Made by a program: the position numbers and the translations under genes. DNA of 64,000 nt from Pseudoalteromonas sp049257235 (GTDB lineage: Bacteria > Pseudomonadota > Gammaproteobacteria > Enterobacterales > Alteromonadaceae): positions 241,568 to 305,567 of the forward strand of contig NZ_JBMMUF010000005.1 in the NCBI RefSeq assembly GCF_049257235.1, written 5' to 3'. The stretch's first letter is position 1, and every line of letters begins with the position of its first letter. The notes beneath the pieces are model-generated. The model was not told where the DNA came from, did not search any database, and saw only the letters and a program-made list of their open reading frames with translations. Shown here piece by piece: positions 17,598-26,660 of this stretch.

Positions 17598-18680
17598 GTG
17601 TCAATGCATGGAAGTAGCCCCTTAATCAGCGCAGCGAAGCTCAACAATGCAAAACGTGTGCTTTATATGAGCCACTTAGCGTTAGGTGACTATATTTATC
17701 AAGGAGTGTTTCTCAAGCAGCTTGCTAACACCTACCCTCATTTACGCATTGATATATGGTTTGATGATTGTCGTGACCATCACAAAACGTGGCATTCTGG
17801 ACGTAATCAAATTCTTAGCCAATGGCTTGAAAGCGAGCCAAATGTGGGCACTGTGTATGCGAACCCTAGCTCACCTCAGCAACGCCAGGCTCAGTTAGAA
17901 CAGGCCAAATCAGCCAATTATGACATCGTCTTTTTCATTGCCACGCAACGCAGTGAACGCTTCTGCCAGTTTGCTCGTGACATTGCCGGTGCAAATCTCG
18001 CTTGCGGAGCTCATGGTGTGCGCGGATTGAAGCGTATTTTCCATAAAGGCAAAATCAACGCTTTGAACGCGAGCCTTGCTATCACCCCGAGTAATCAATT
18101 TGATCACATTAGTGATTTTTACCAACATCATTTTAGCGCCTTGATTGAAATACCTGCGCCAAGCTCGCCTTTTCAGCACTTATCGGTGCCTCAGCATTAT
18201 TTGGATGATGCAAAAGCGTCTGCAAACTCAGATAACTTGGTATTTATTAACCATTTATCGACAACCCAAAAACGCGATTGGCAATTTTCGCAAGTGTTGG
18301 AATGCATTCGTGCAATGCATGTAAAAGACCCGCAACTGCAATTTGTGATCAATGCCCCCTCAGAGCAGCTTGCTTTGCTTGAAGAGCAAATACAACGCGC
18401 TGATTTGCAGGACATCACCATAGTGACTTTCAGCGCTCAACAGCATTTTTATCAGTTGCCTGCCATGATGAGTCAGGCTCGGCTGGTGATCAGTGTCGAG
18501 ACGGCAATCATGCATCTGGCGGCTAGTTTAGGTGTGCCTGCTGTGGCACTGATACGTGAAAAAGCCAGACAATGGCGTCCTCTTGGACCCGGAGAGGTGC
18601 TTGTTGGCGGTAAACGCGTGGACTCAATAAACGCTCAAGATGTAGCAGATAAGGCATTAGCTCTGCTAGCTAATGCCTAA
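17598..18680 (+). CDS. Glycosyltransferase family 9 protein
   Basis: A 360-residue GT9-fold protein, probably an LPS core glycosyltransferase. The N-terminal RVLYMSHLALGDYIYQGVFLKQL parallels the LSxxGD start of heptosyltransferases. The donor-domain signature VISVETAIMHLAASLGVPAVALIRE replaces the usual DTGxxHLA with ETAIMHLA, so the Asp-Thr-Gly of canonical heptosyltransferases is altered and donor specificity may differ. The start is GTG at 17598 or ATG at 17604. Divergent from gmhA; location inside the LPS region supports a core role. The transferred sugar cannot be assigned. Confidence 0.78.
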   Translation: MSMHGSSPLISAAKLNNAKRVLYMSHLALGDYIYQGVFLKQLANTYPHLRIDIWFDDCRDHHKTWHSGRNQILSQWLESEPNVGTVYANPSSPQQRQAQLEQAKSANYDIVFFIATQRSERFCQFARDIAGANLACGAHGVRGLKRIFHKGKINALNASLAITPSNQFDHISDFYQHHFSALIEIPAPSSPFQHLSVPQHYLDDAKASANSDNLVFINHLSTTQKRDWQFSQVLECIRAMHVKDPQLQFVINAPSEQLALLEEQIQRADLQDITIVTFSAQQHFYQLPAMMSQARLVISVETAIMHLAASLGVPAVALIREKARQWRPLGPGEVLVGGKRVDSINAQDVADKALALLANA

Positions 18681-18693
18681 GTAGCGCTGCCCG

Positions 18694-20121
18694 TTACCAA
18701 TACAGTGATAGCGATGCATGACCATAACTTTCGTCAAAAACATCTTTACCATAGGTGATTTGCGTTTCCACTCGATAGCCGTCGATAACCTGACTATTAA
18801 GCAGTTGCAGCTCTTGCGAGCCGGTGTAAAGCGCTGACTCATTATCTTGCATGGTCAGTTTTACCTGCCACAGTGAGTCCATATCTTGTTGATAATCAAC
18901 AACAAGGGCATGCACCTGGGCTGGCACACCATCACCAAACACCCGTCTATCAGCAGCATAATGACCGAAGACAAAACCGTCATTGGTGTTACCAAAGCGG
19001 TATAAACTATTGGTATACCATGCTGTTTTCCACTTGTTGTATTCATAACGCGCACTAATGCTCGAGGTGAGTTCCGGCAAATAGACCCCAAACGAGGTGA
19101 CTTGATTACCTAAACTGGTATTTGTACCACCTTGCGTATCTTCACCACCGTATTCAAAATACAACTCGGTAGGCATACCCCAATCGAAGTAAAAACTTGA
19201 CGTTACAGAAGCTAGCTGGTCGCCCAGCTCAGTATCTCGCTCTTGCTCTGAGTAACTATTATCACTGCCAGCTGGGTCGAAAAAGGCATCGACTACATCA
19301 CTAAATCCGACTTCACGCGGGCCACCACCGAATTGCATGATGCGATTAAGACCCACCTTCCACCCCTCTAGCGGTTCGAAACTAATATGGGTGCCTGCCA
19401 CGCGAGGGCTGCCATCGTACCACTGTCCTTGATACAGAATACCTTCTTTAACCGACTCAAGTTCAAGGTAGTACAGTTCAAAATCAAAGTTCCACCAGTT
19501 GTGAGCCGGCGCCACCATGCCCAGTGAAATTGAAGGTGATGTTTTAGCGTTGGTCGAGACCATTTGCCCAGCTGTTTTAAACGGCGAGAACCAATGCTCT
19601 TTGTAACCCAGGTTGAGCTGCAAGTCTTCACCAGCAATAGCAACAAAGGTGTTATAAGGTACGACATCGCCCGCCTCGGCACGATATTCCAAGCCCACCT
19701 GCATTAGCATGGCATTATTTGGACGCCAAATGCCCTCAAACATCACTTGCCCCCACTCATCTGTGGTTAAACCACGTTGGTTAGCAAGCGCAGTGGTTTT
19801 GTCATGCTCGTAGCGCAAGGTTGCGCCCACACGTGTTACGGCATCATTACTGCGATAACGCGCGATTTTGTTTGAAATAGAATGATATAGCGCGGGATCC
19901 TGTGTTTTGAGCTTACCAAGTGCTTTATTGATTTCAGAAAATCGGTATGGCTTGGCCATTGGCGTGCCCGTAGTTTTTACAAACATACGGTCAATTTGCT
20001 GCTCAAGATTAACGTCATAACCAATTGGCAGATAAGCCGTTGGTTTTGCTAAAGCGTGTGACGTTGCAGCACACAGTAAAACGCCTGCAACCAATGTGCT
20101 GGCGAGCTTATATCCTTTCAT
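18694..20121 (-). CDS. Capsule assembly protein Wzi family
   Basis: A 475-residue outer-membrane beta-barrel of the Wzi family, which anchors capsular or exopolysaccharide at the cell surface in Klebsiella and E. coli. A Sec signal peptide (GYKLASTLVAGVLLCAATSHALA) is followed by YLPIGYDVNLEQQIDRMF and a helical plug segment. Alternating aromatic strands then run to the terminal HASLSLYW, whose last residue is aromatic as in outer-membrane proteins. The FSPFKTAGQMVSTNAKTSPSISLG segment matches the Wzi pattern. The ATG at 20121 has AGGA six bases upstream. No other capsule genes are present in this window. Confidence 0.8.
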   Translation of the reverse strand: MKGYKLASTLVAGVLLCAATSHALAKPTAYLPIGYDVNLEQQIDRMFVKTTGTPMAKPYRFSEINKALGKLKTQDPALYHSISNKIARYRSNDAVTRVGATLRYEHDKTTALANQRGLTTDEWGQVMFEGIWRPNNAMLMQVGLEYRAEAGDVVPYNTFVAIAGEDLQLNLGYKEHWFSPFKTAGQMVSTNAKTSPSISLGMVAPAHNWWNFDFELYYLELESVKEGILYQGQWYDGSPRVAGTHISFEPLEGWKVGLNRIMQFGGGPREVGFSDVVDAFFDPAGSDNSYSEQERDTELGDQLASVTSSFYFDWGMPTELYFEYGGEDTQGGTNTSLGNQVTSFGVYLPELTSSISARYEYNKWKTAWYTNSLYRFGNTNDGFVFGHYAADRRVFGDGVPAQVHALVVDYQQDMDSLWQVKLTMQDNESALYTGSQELQLLNSQVIDGYRVETQITYGKDVFDESYGHASLSLYW

Positions 20122-20247
20122 TTGCATTCCTAGCGCCTTGTTGTAATGGCATAAATAGTAACAAATTCATATTCATTCCTCAGCTTTTAAATTGTAATAC
20201 TGGTGCAAAGCTTTGGCTTCAAGCATGACTCAGGTTACACTTAGACT

Positions 20248-21534
20248 TTGCTAACAACTCGTGGATTTGCTTTGATTTCACGCTTTTTTTATTCCCTCAT
20301 TCTCACATTATTAATGCCACTTGTGTGGCTATATTTGTATGGCTTACGTGGACGCAAGAACCCCGGTTACCGCCGCTACTTTAAAGAACGATTTGGCTTT
20401 TCCCATGCAACAGGCGACATCATTTTGCACTGCGCCTCAGTAGGAGAGGTGCTTGCTACCGCGCCGTTAATTAAAGCCTTACTCATCGATACAAGCGAAT
20501 ACCGTCTTGTGGTGACAACAAACACGCCAACAGGCCGCGAGCAAATTGACACCTTATTTAATAAAGAAATTGCATCCGGGCGCGTAAACGTATGCTACAT
20601 GCCGTTTGATTTACCGCTATCGCAAAGGCGCTTTGTTCGTCGCAGCCAAGCTAAAACCCTTGCCATTATTGAAACCGAGTTGTGGCCCAATTTATTACAT
20701 CAAGCAAAGTGCGCCCGATTAAATACGCTAGTGATTAATGCTCGATTGTCAGCCAAATCCGCACAGGGCTATGCCCGAGTCGCGCCACTCACTCGTGCTA
20801 TTTTGACCGATATCGATGTACTGGCTTGTCATCATCATGACGATGGCCAGCGTTTTATTGATCTTGGCCTTGCGCCGCACAAACTACAGGTAACTGGCTC
20901 AATTAAATTCGATATTCAGGTGACTGACGCACAACAAGCACAGGCAAAGTCAGTAAAAGAGAGCCTCAATCAAAGCCCTATCTGGATTGCAGGGTCAACT
21001 CACCCGGGTGAGCCAGAGTTATTAGTCGCAGCGCACCAGCAACTGCGTGAAACCTTGCCTGATGCTGTGCTTATTATCGCCCCCCGCCACCCAGAGCAGT
21101 TTGATAAAGTCGCGCAGTTACTCACCCAGATGAAGGTATCATTTAGCCGCAGAAGTGAGGGCGCACACCAAGGTGAGGCGGTATTGTTAGCCGACACCTT
21201 GGGTGAGCTGACCATGCTGTACGGCGCAGCAGATGTTGCCTTTATTGGTGGCAGCTTAGTTACCCGCGGTGGACACAACCCCCTCGAAGCGTGCGCCCAT
21301 GGGGTGGCGGTATTGAGCGGTGAGCACACCTTCAATTTTGATCATGTTTACCCTGCACTTATCCAACATGGCGGTGCGCGCTATGTAAATAAACACTCAC
21401 TCACAAACGAATTATTCACGTTATTACAAGATCAGGAGGCTCGTCAGAATATGGGCCAAAAAGGCTTGGAAGTGGTTAAGCAAAACCAAGGTGCGATTGC
21501 CCGTACACTGTCTTTATTCAAAGGAGCATCTTGA
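20248..21534 (+). CDS. waaA: 3-deoxy-D-manno-octulosonic acid transferase
   Basis: A 428-residue inner-membrane GT-B enzyme that adds Kdo to lipid IVA. It has an N-terminal membrane anchor (FFYSLILTLLMPLVWLYLYGL), the acidic acceptor-site motif CASVGEVLATAPLIKAL, IETELWPNLLHQAK, and the donor-site segment GGSLVTRGGHNPLEACAHGVAV. Length matches E. coli WaaA (425). The start is uncertain: TTG at 20248 gives the listed form. The stop overlaps the next gene (TGATG), so DUF1415 is coupled. Confidence 0.95.
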   Translation: MLTTRGFALISRFFYSLILTLLMPLVWLYLYGLRGRKNPGYRRYFKERFGFSHATGDIILHCASVGEVLATAPLIKALLIDTSEYRLVVTTNTPTGREQIDTLFNKEIASGRVNVCYMPFDLPLSQRRFVRRSQAKTLAIIETELWPNLLHQAKCARLNTLVINARLSAKSAQGYARVAPLTRAILTDIDVLACHHHDDGQRFIDLGLAPHKLQVTGSIKFDIQVTDAQQAQAKSVKESLNQSPIWIAGSTHPGEPELLVAAHQQLRETLPDAVLIIAPRHPEQFDKVAQLLTQMKVSFSRRSEGAHQGEAVLLADTLGELTMLYGAADVAFIGGSLVTRGGHNPLEACAHGVAVLSGEHTFNFDHVYPALIQHGGARYVNKHSLTNELFTLLQDQEARQNMGQKGLEVVKQNQGAIARTLSLFKGAS

Positions 21535-22082
21535 TGACTCAATGTGAACAAGCAATGCGTGAATGGGTACGTTCAGTCATTGTGAAATACAATTTTTGTC
21601 CCTTTGCACGCAAAGAAATGGAAAATAACACCATCAAATACCACATCAGTTCTGCAAGCAAGACCGAAGATGCGGTAATGGACACGTTAGAGCAGTGCCA
21701 AGCACTTAATCAGCATCCGGAAATTGAAACCACCTTAGTGTGCTTCGATAAGGGCTTTACTGATTTTGATGACTTTCTCGGCTTAATTGATTTAGCCAAC
21801 GCACTTTTAGTAGCGCAAGGCTTTGAAGGCACATACCAACTTGCCCATTTCCACCCTGATTATGTGTTCGCTGATAGCACCGATGACGATGCAGCAAATT
21901 ATACCAACCGGGCGCCCTACCCAACTTTGCATATTATCCGTGAAGAGAGTATGGAACACGCGCTTGAGAGTTATGATGAACCAGAAAGTATTCCCGAAAA
22001 CAACATGCGCCTAGCGAGGCGAAAAGGTGCTGATTTTTGGCATGAATTACTCAGCAAGTGTGCGGCTAAAATTGAACGATAA
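21534..22082 (+). CDS. DUF1415 family protein
   Basis: A 182-residue cytoplasmic protein recognised as DUF1415 by REWVRSVIVKYNFCPFARKE near the start, FDKGFTDFDDFLGLIDLAN, the central LAHFHPDYVFADSTDDDAANYTNR block and PYPTLHIIREESMEHAL. Conserved Cys, His and Asp residues suggest metal or redox chemistry but no function is established to my knowledge. The ATG at 21534 overlaps the waaA stop by one base; the frame could also start at TTG 21531. Confidence 0.82.
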   Translation: MTQCEQAMREWVRSVIVKYNFCPFARKEMENNTIKYHISSASKTEDAVMDTLEQCQALNQHPEIETTLVCFDKGFTDFDDFLGLIDLANALLVAQGFEGTYQLAHFHPDYVFADSTDDDAANYTNRAPYPTLHIIREESMEHALESYDEPESIPENNMRLARRKGADFWHELLSKCAAKIER

Positions 22083-22109
22083 TGCACTCTTGCTACTAAA
22101 GTGAAAACG

Positions 22110-23000
22110 ATGAAGGTACTGGTCACAGGTTCAGCGGGCAGAGTTGGCCGCGCAATTTATATCAAGCTCATGCGCTCATTCACCGTGGTCGGCATCGACA
22201 AAACCCCTTGCTCCACGGCCGATTATGTTGGCGACATCCGCGATGAACGCCTCATAAAGCGCGCTCTCAAAGATGTTGATGTGGTCGTGCATACTGCCGC
22301 ACTGCACGCCCCTCATGTAGAGTTATTTAGCAACAAGACTTTTCACAGCATCAATGTCGATAGCACAGAGCAGCTTGCCTTGCGATGTATTGAATTGGGT
22401 GTAAAACACTTCATTTTTACAAGTACCACAGCGCTATACGGCTATGCTTCAACTCCCCAAGGCATTGCCGGGTGGGTGGATGAAGAGGTGACCCCACAAC
22501 CCAGAAGCATTTACCATCACACCAAGCGAGCCGCTGAGCACACGCTTGAGGCTTTGGCTTTACGCTACAACATGCCCGTCACCGTGCTGCAAATGTCGCG
22601 TTGTTTTCCTGAGTCTGCAGATTTAATGGCTGTTTACCGACTCAACCGTGGCATCGATGCACGCGATGCTGCCAGCGCACACCAAGCCGCGATTGAAAAG
22701 CGACTAAGTGGTTTCCAGCGTTTCATTATCTCAGCCAAGACACCTTTTTCGCGCCATGATGTAGCGCGCTTATATCATGAAGCCGACGTATTACTGGCCG
22801 AAAAGTGCCCTGCCCTTGCAGATGCTTTCGCGCAAAGAGGTTGGCAACTCCCCTCGCAACTCGACCGTGTATACGACTCCAGCAAAGCTCAAAAGCTGCT
22901 CGAATGGACCCCATGCTATGGTTTTGAGAGTGTGTTAGCAATGTTGGACGATGAATCATCAGAAGTCTTGCCAGTGCTCTCATCTTCCAGTTTAAAGTGA
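22110..23000 (+). CDS. NAD-dependent epimerase/dehydratase family protein
   Basis: A 296-residue extended short-chain dehydrogenase. The Rossmann glycine motif VLVTGSAGRVGRAIY is at the N-terminus, VHTAALHAPHV is the NAG-like motif region, FTSTTALYGYA holds the catalytic Ser/Thr, and YHHTKRAAEH is the YxxxK catalytic pair. Such enzymes act on nucleotide sugars; the substrate is not evident. The ATG at 22110 is chosen over an upstream GTG at 22101 because it sits directly before the first beta-strand. It follows DUF1415 by 27 bases and is followed by the repeat array. Confidence 0.82.
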   Translation: MKVLVTGSAGRVGRAIYIKLMRSFTVVGIDKTPCSTADYVGDIRDERLIKRALKDVDVVVHTAALHAPHVELFSNKTFHSINVDSTEQLALRCIELGVKHFIFTSTTALYGYASTPQGIAGWVDEEVTPQPRSIYHHTKRAAEHTLEALALRYNMPVTVLQMSRCFPESADLMAVYRLNRGIDARDAASAHQAAIEKRLSGFQRFIISAKTPFSRHDVARLYHEADVLLAEKCPALADAFAQRGWQLPSQLDRVYDSSKAQKLLEWTPCYGFESVLAMLDDESSEVLPVLSSSSLK

Positions 23001-23040
23001 CTAGCGCTTTAGGGTAAATCCTGACCTTGGATGTTTGTTT

Positions 23041-23620
23041 CGTGTAGGCAAGGCCTCAGCCTTGCACTTTGGCGCGGTGCGTCGTCATGCTAAACCCCGA
23101 CCTACAAAATAACCTTGTGCATCCAGCAACAGCGTGTAGGTAAGGCTTCAGCCTTGCACTTTGACGCGGGGCATCGTCAGGCTAAAGCCCGACCTACAAA
23201 ATAACTGTGCGCAAGAGGTCACAACAATCACGCCACCAACAGCGTGTAGGCAAGGCTTCAGCCTTGCACTTTGACGCGGGGCATCGTCAGGCTAAAGCCC
23301 GACCTACAAAATAACCGTGCGCAAGAGGTCACAACAATCACGCCACCAACAGCGTGTAGGCAAGGCTTCAGCCTTGCGCTTTGGCGCGGTGCGTCGTCAG
23401 ACTAAAGCCCAACCTACAAAATAACCGTGCGCATCCACCAACAGCGTGTAGGCAAGGCTTCAGCCTTGCGCTTTGGCGCGATGCGTCGTCAGACTAAAGC
23501 CCAACCTACAAAATAACCGTGCGCATCCACCAACAGCATGGTGGCAAGGCCTCAGCCTTGCGCTTTGGCGCGGTGCGGTGCGGTGCGGTGCGTCGTCAGG
23601 CTAAAGCCCAACCTACAAAA
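23041..23620. repeat. Array of six tandem palindromic repeats (two-hairpin units)
   Basis: Units start at 23041, 23133, 23243, 23353, 23445 and 23537, giving periods of 92, 110, 110, 92 and 92 bases. Each unit holds an outer pair TGTAGG...CCTACA enclosing two hairpins: GCAAGGC-TTCA-GCCTTGC and GTCAGGC-TAAA-GCCCGAC. This predicts a cloverleaf or cruciform of about 70 bases, followed by a linker of about 20 or 38 bases. Units 2 and 3 share the long linker and are almost identical. The last unit carries a small GCGGT expansion (about 23570-23590). There is no open frame of note. It resembles REP/MITE-like extragenic palindromes; together with its flanks it fills the 700-base gap 23001-23700. Confidence 0.9.
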
Positions 23621-23700
23621 AAGGCCAATGTTTTCACATTGATCTTTTAGCATCTATCAACGCCCGGATACGTGCATTATCGGCGCACCGACAGTCCAAC

Positions 23701-24402
23701 TTATGCCGATTTTAATAACGCTTTTTTGTCGTTGTAGCCGCTGATAAGCGCATCAACTGTGTCTTGGCAGTACTCACGAATGCCCGATACCAGCATGTGC
23801 TTTTCACCACGGCCAATCACTTCGCCATTTTCAAGCAAATCAAAGCGCAAGATGATTTTCCCGCGTTTACCTTCGAAGGTAAATTCATGCTCTGCTTCAC
23901 GCAACTCAGGGGCTTGCACGTCAATTTTATCTAAATGGATACTCATTGATTCATAGATGATCATCGGGCGTGCAGGGTTAATCATAACTCCTTGTTTGCT
24001 CATCAATGGAATAACCACGTGCGGAAATGCTTTACCTGAGAACTCCACGTAGTTTCTTATTAACGCGTTAGTCAGGGTTTTACACTTACTGTTTAAACCG
24101 TCGCGCTCAACGCTAAGGTAACACTTGTCACCGTCTTTAATGTCGAATTGGGCTGCGCCCTCGGGCATGCCTAGCTTTACGCCTTCATCTACCATGCTGG
24201 CGAAAGTGAAGCGCATCTCTTGGTTAATGCCGTACTTATCAAGTACTACAGAAAAGAGAAGATCACCTGGCACGCAGAATTTCTTCGCGTCCACATCGTG
24301 CAATGGATTGAAATCATCCGCCACGGCTTTGGCAAAACGACTGCCCTGCTCGCGGGTGATGCATACGTGGCTGCCAAAATCTTGATAATACTGCTCTAAC
24401 AT
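23701..24402 (-). CDS. DUF3581 family protein
   Basis: A 233-residue cytoplasmic protein from the ATG at 24402 (MLEQYYQDFGSHVCI); the open frame runs 39 codons further upstream without similarity or signal. It matches the DUF3581 family known from marine gammaproteobacteria. The ADDFNPLHDVDAKKFCVPGDLLFSVVL segment resembles MaoC/hotdog dehydratases (the D-x-N-x-x-H motif), suggesting a double-hotdog fold that might bind acyl-CoA. That is inference, and no function is assigned. It lies downstream of gltX beyond a strong terminator. Confidence 0.72.
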   Translation of the reverse strand: MLEQYYQDFGSHVCITREQGSRFAKAVADDFNPLHDVDAKKFCVPGDLLFSVVLDKYGINQEMRFTFASMVDEGVKLGMPEGAAQFDIKDGDKCYLSVERDGLNSKCKTLTNALIRNYVEFSGKAFPHVVIPLMSKQGVMINPARPMIIYESMSIHLDKIDVQAPELREAEHEFTFEGKRGKIILRFDLLENGEVIGRGEKHMLVSGIREYCQDTVDALISGYNDKKALLKSA

Positions 24403-24496
24403 ACTTGCTCTACTTGAGTACAAAAAAACCGCGGCAGTGTAACAAATATTAAGCACAGAGAGGTCTAATCTGTTGGCTTTAGCGACAATTTGGCAC

Positions 24497-24526
24497 AAAA
24501 AAAGCCGTCTTGAGTACAAGACGGCT
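24497..24526 (-). terminator. Rho-independent terminator of gltX
   Basis: On the minus strand AGCCGTCTTG, a four-base loop and CAAGACGGCT form a perfect 10-bp stem followed by at least six T. It lies 20 bases after the gltX stop. Confidence 0.92.
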
Positions 24527-24545
24527 CATATTCAACACTATTGTA

Positions 24546-26036
24546 TTAGTTAAAGTCGCGGTAGGCTTTCTCTAACTTCTTCGCTTGCTTCTTAGAAACA
24601 CCAATGTGCTCAAGAGCAACACGCAAACGTGCACGAGACATATCAGAGCCTAAGATTTCCATCGCATCAATAACCGATGTTGATGATTTTTTACCTGTGA
24701 TGGCCACAAAAATTGGCTCAAGGAAGTCTTTGATCTTCAACTCGTGGAAGGTCGCTACTTTTTTCGCGATTGCAAAGATTTCTGACTTTTCCCACGTGCG
24801 CAATACTTCAAGTTCCCAAATAAAGAATTGCAGAGCTTGGCGCACAACATCTTCGTCAGCTTTACCGTCGGTAAGTAGTGCTGGGTCATAGTGCGGCATA
24901 CCCGCAACAAAGTGACCAGCAAGGTCAACCAAATCAGAAAGAGTATCGATACGTGTTTTTGCTTCAGGCAAGATGCGCTGTAGCATTGCACCATTGTACT
25001 TCCACTCTACAAAACGCTGGATCAGCTGCTCATCAGAGAAATCTTCACGTAACCACGTACCGTTTAACCACTTCAGCTTTTCAATGTCGAACACCGGACC
25101 ACCCAAAGAAACGCGCTTCATGTCGAAGTGTGCAATCATCTCCTCAAGGGTAAACTTCTCTCGCTCATCAGGCATTGACCAGCCCATACGACCAAGGTAG
25201 TTCAACACCGCTTCTGGCAAGAAACCCATTTCTTTGTAGTAATTGATAGACGTTGGGTTCTTACGCTTTGATAGCTTTGATTTATCTGGGTTACGAAGCA
25301 GTGGTAAGTGGCCAAGCACCGGCGCTTGCCAGCCAAAGTCTTCGTATAGCTTTAACAGCTTAGGGGCGGAGTTAATCCACTCTTCACCACGGAAAATGTG
25401 GCTAATTTGCATGTGATGATCATCAACCACGTTCGCTAAGAAGTATGTTGGGAAGCCATCTTGCTTAAGCAATACTTGCATATCCACGTTTTCCCACGGG
25501 ATCTCAATCTCACCGCGTAGGTAGTCATTAAACTTGAACGTGCCCTGTGCTGGGATCTTCATGCGAATGACATAAGGCTTACCCGCTTCTAGGTTTGCTT
25601 TTACTTCTTCTTCGCTCAGGTTTAAACCACGACCATCATATTTAGGACGCAGACCCTCTGCCATTTGCTGTTCACGCATTTCATCTAGTTCTTCGGCTGT
25701 TGCGAAGCAATAAAAGGCTTTACCCTCTTCCACTAGTTGGTGTGCATATTTTTTATATAGGTCAGAGCGCTCAGACTGACGGTATGGGCCAAATTCGCCA
25801 CCTACATCAGGACCATGGTCCCACTGCAGACCTAGCCACTTCAAACTATCCATGATTGCTTGTTCTGACTCTGGCGTGCTGCGCACCTGATCCGTATCTT
25901 CGATACGTAATACAAATTCACCGCCCTGCTGCTTAGCAAAGCAATAGTTAAATAGGGCAATGTAGGCTGTGCCTAGGTGCGGATCACCCGTTGGTGACGG
26001 GGCAACACGGGTACGAACAATCTTGTTCTCAGTCAT
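24546..26036 (-). CDS. gltX: Glutamyl-tRNA synthetase
   Basis: A class I aminoacyl-tRNA synthetase of 496 residues charging tRNA-Glu. The HIGH motif is present as GDPHLGTAYIALFNY and the KMSKS motif as SKLSKRKNPTSINYY. The EDTDQVRSTPESEQAI and GEEWINSAPKLLKLYEDFGW segments are typical. The ATG at 26036 (MTENKIVRTRVAPSPTG) is preferred over one eight codons upstream. It has the longer Pseudomonas-type C-terminal anticodon-binding domain compared with 471 residues in E. coli. Followed by a strong terminator. Confidence 0.97.
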   Translation of the reverse strand: MTENKIVRTRVAPSPTGDPHLGTAYIALFNYCFAKQQGGEFVLRIEDTDQVRSTPESEQAIMDSLKWLGLQWDHGPDVGGEFGPYRQSERSDLYKKYAHQLVEEGKAFYCFATAEELDEMREQQMAEGLRPKYDGRGLNLSEEEVKANLEAGKPYVIRMKIPAQGTFKFNDYLRGEIEIPWENVDMQVLLKQDGFPTYFLANVVDDHHMQISHIFRGEEWINSAPKLLKLYEDFGWQAPVLGHLPLLRNPDKSKLSKRKNPTSINYYKEMGFLPEAVLNYLGRMGWSMPDEREKFTLEEMIAHFDMKRVSLGGPVFDIEKLKWLNGTWLREDFSDEQLIQRFVEWKYNGAMLQRILPEAKTRIDTLSDLVDLAGHFVAGMPHYDPALLTDGKADEDVVRQALQFFIWELEVLRTWEKSEIFAIAKKVATFHELKIKDFLEPIFVAITGKKSSTSVIDAMEILGSDMSRARLRVALEHIGVSKKQAKKLEKAYRDFN

Positions 26037-26180
26037 GCTAGCTTCTCTTTCATATAGCAACTAAAAATTTGCTGCAAATGCTAGCACAAAGACGGGGAGT
26101 TTCGTAGAGGAAAACACCGCAATACGGCGACTAACTGCGGATAATCAGCAGCCCTCGGCATTGCGGTAAAAAATTGACTG

Positions 26181-26540
26181 TTACGCTGCTAACTTATCAA
26201 GATAAGCGACGATATCAGATGATTCATACAGCCATTGCACTTGGCCTTGTTGTTCAATACGCAAACAAGGTACTTTGACTTTGCCACCTTGCTCAGCTAA
26301 TTCTTGGCGGTAATTGTCATCGTTTTTAGCATCACGGGTTTCAATGTTTAAACCGTTGCGCTTAATGGAGCGACGTACTTTTACACAAAATGGACACGCG
26401 TGAAATTGATACAGCGCCATATTCGCGGTTTGCGAATCTAATTGCTGCTGCGCTTGAGGATCACGCTTTTTACTGCGTGGTGAGAAAATGAAATTAAAAA
26501 ACAAGATGATACGGCCTAAAAACCAACGTACAAACTTCAT
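26181..26540 (-). CDS. Membrane-anchored glutaredoxin-like protein
   Basis: A 119-residue protein with an N-terminal membrane segment (RWFLGRIILFFNFIFS, residues 4-19), a short basic/polar linker and a glutaredoxin domain (about 42-119). The redox motif CPFC is in YQFHACPFCVKVRRSIK, the cis-Pro in VKVPCLRIE and the GSH-binding region in YESSDIVAYLD. Two cysteines in the active site suggest a dithiol enzyme. The domain is probably on the cytoplasmic side given the basic residues following the helix, but topology is not certain. It stands alone between gltX and proB. Confidence 0.82.
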   Translation of the reverse strand: MKFVRWFLGRIILFFNFIFSPRSKKRDPQAQQQLDSQTANMALYQFHACPFCVKVRRSIKRNGLNIETRDAKNDDNYRQELAEQGGKVKVPCLRIEQQGQVQWLYESSDIVAYLDKLAA

Positions 26541-26660
26541 AAACACTCTAATCGCTAACTATTTTGGGGCGCAGAGTGTACCACGACGGTTAAAATAGCG
26601 ACAAGTGCATGCTATAAACACTGCAAACGCTCAGGGCATGCACCGTATCACTAGCGCAAA

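Noticed and set aside
23041..23620. CRISPR array
   Set aside because: Units are 92-110 bases, mostly conserved throughout including linkers, with hairpins and no unique spacers; no cas genes are nearby.
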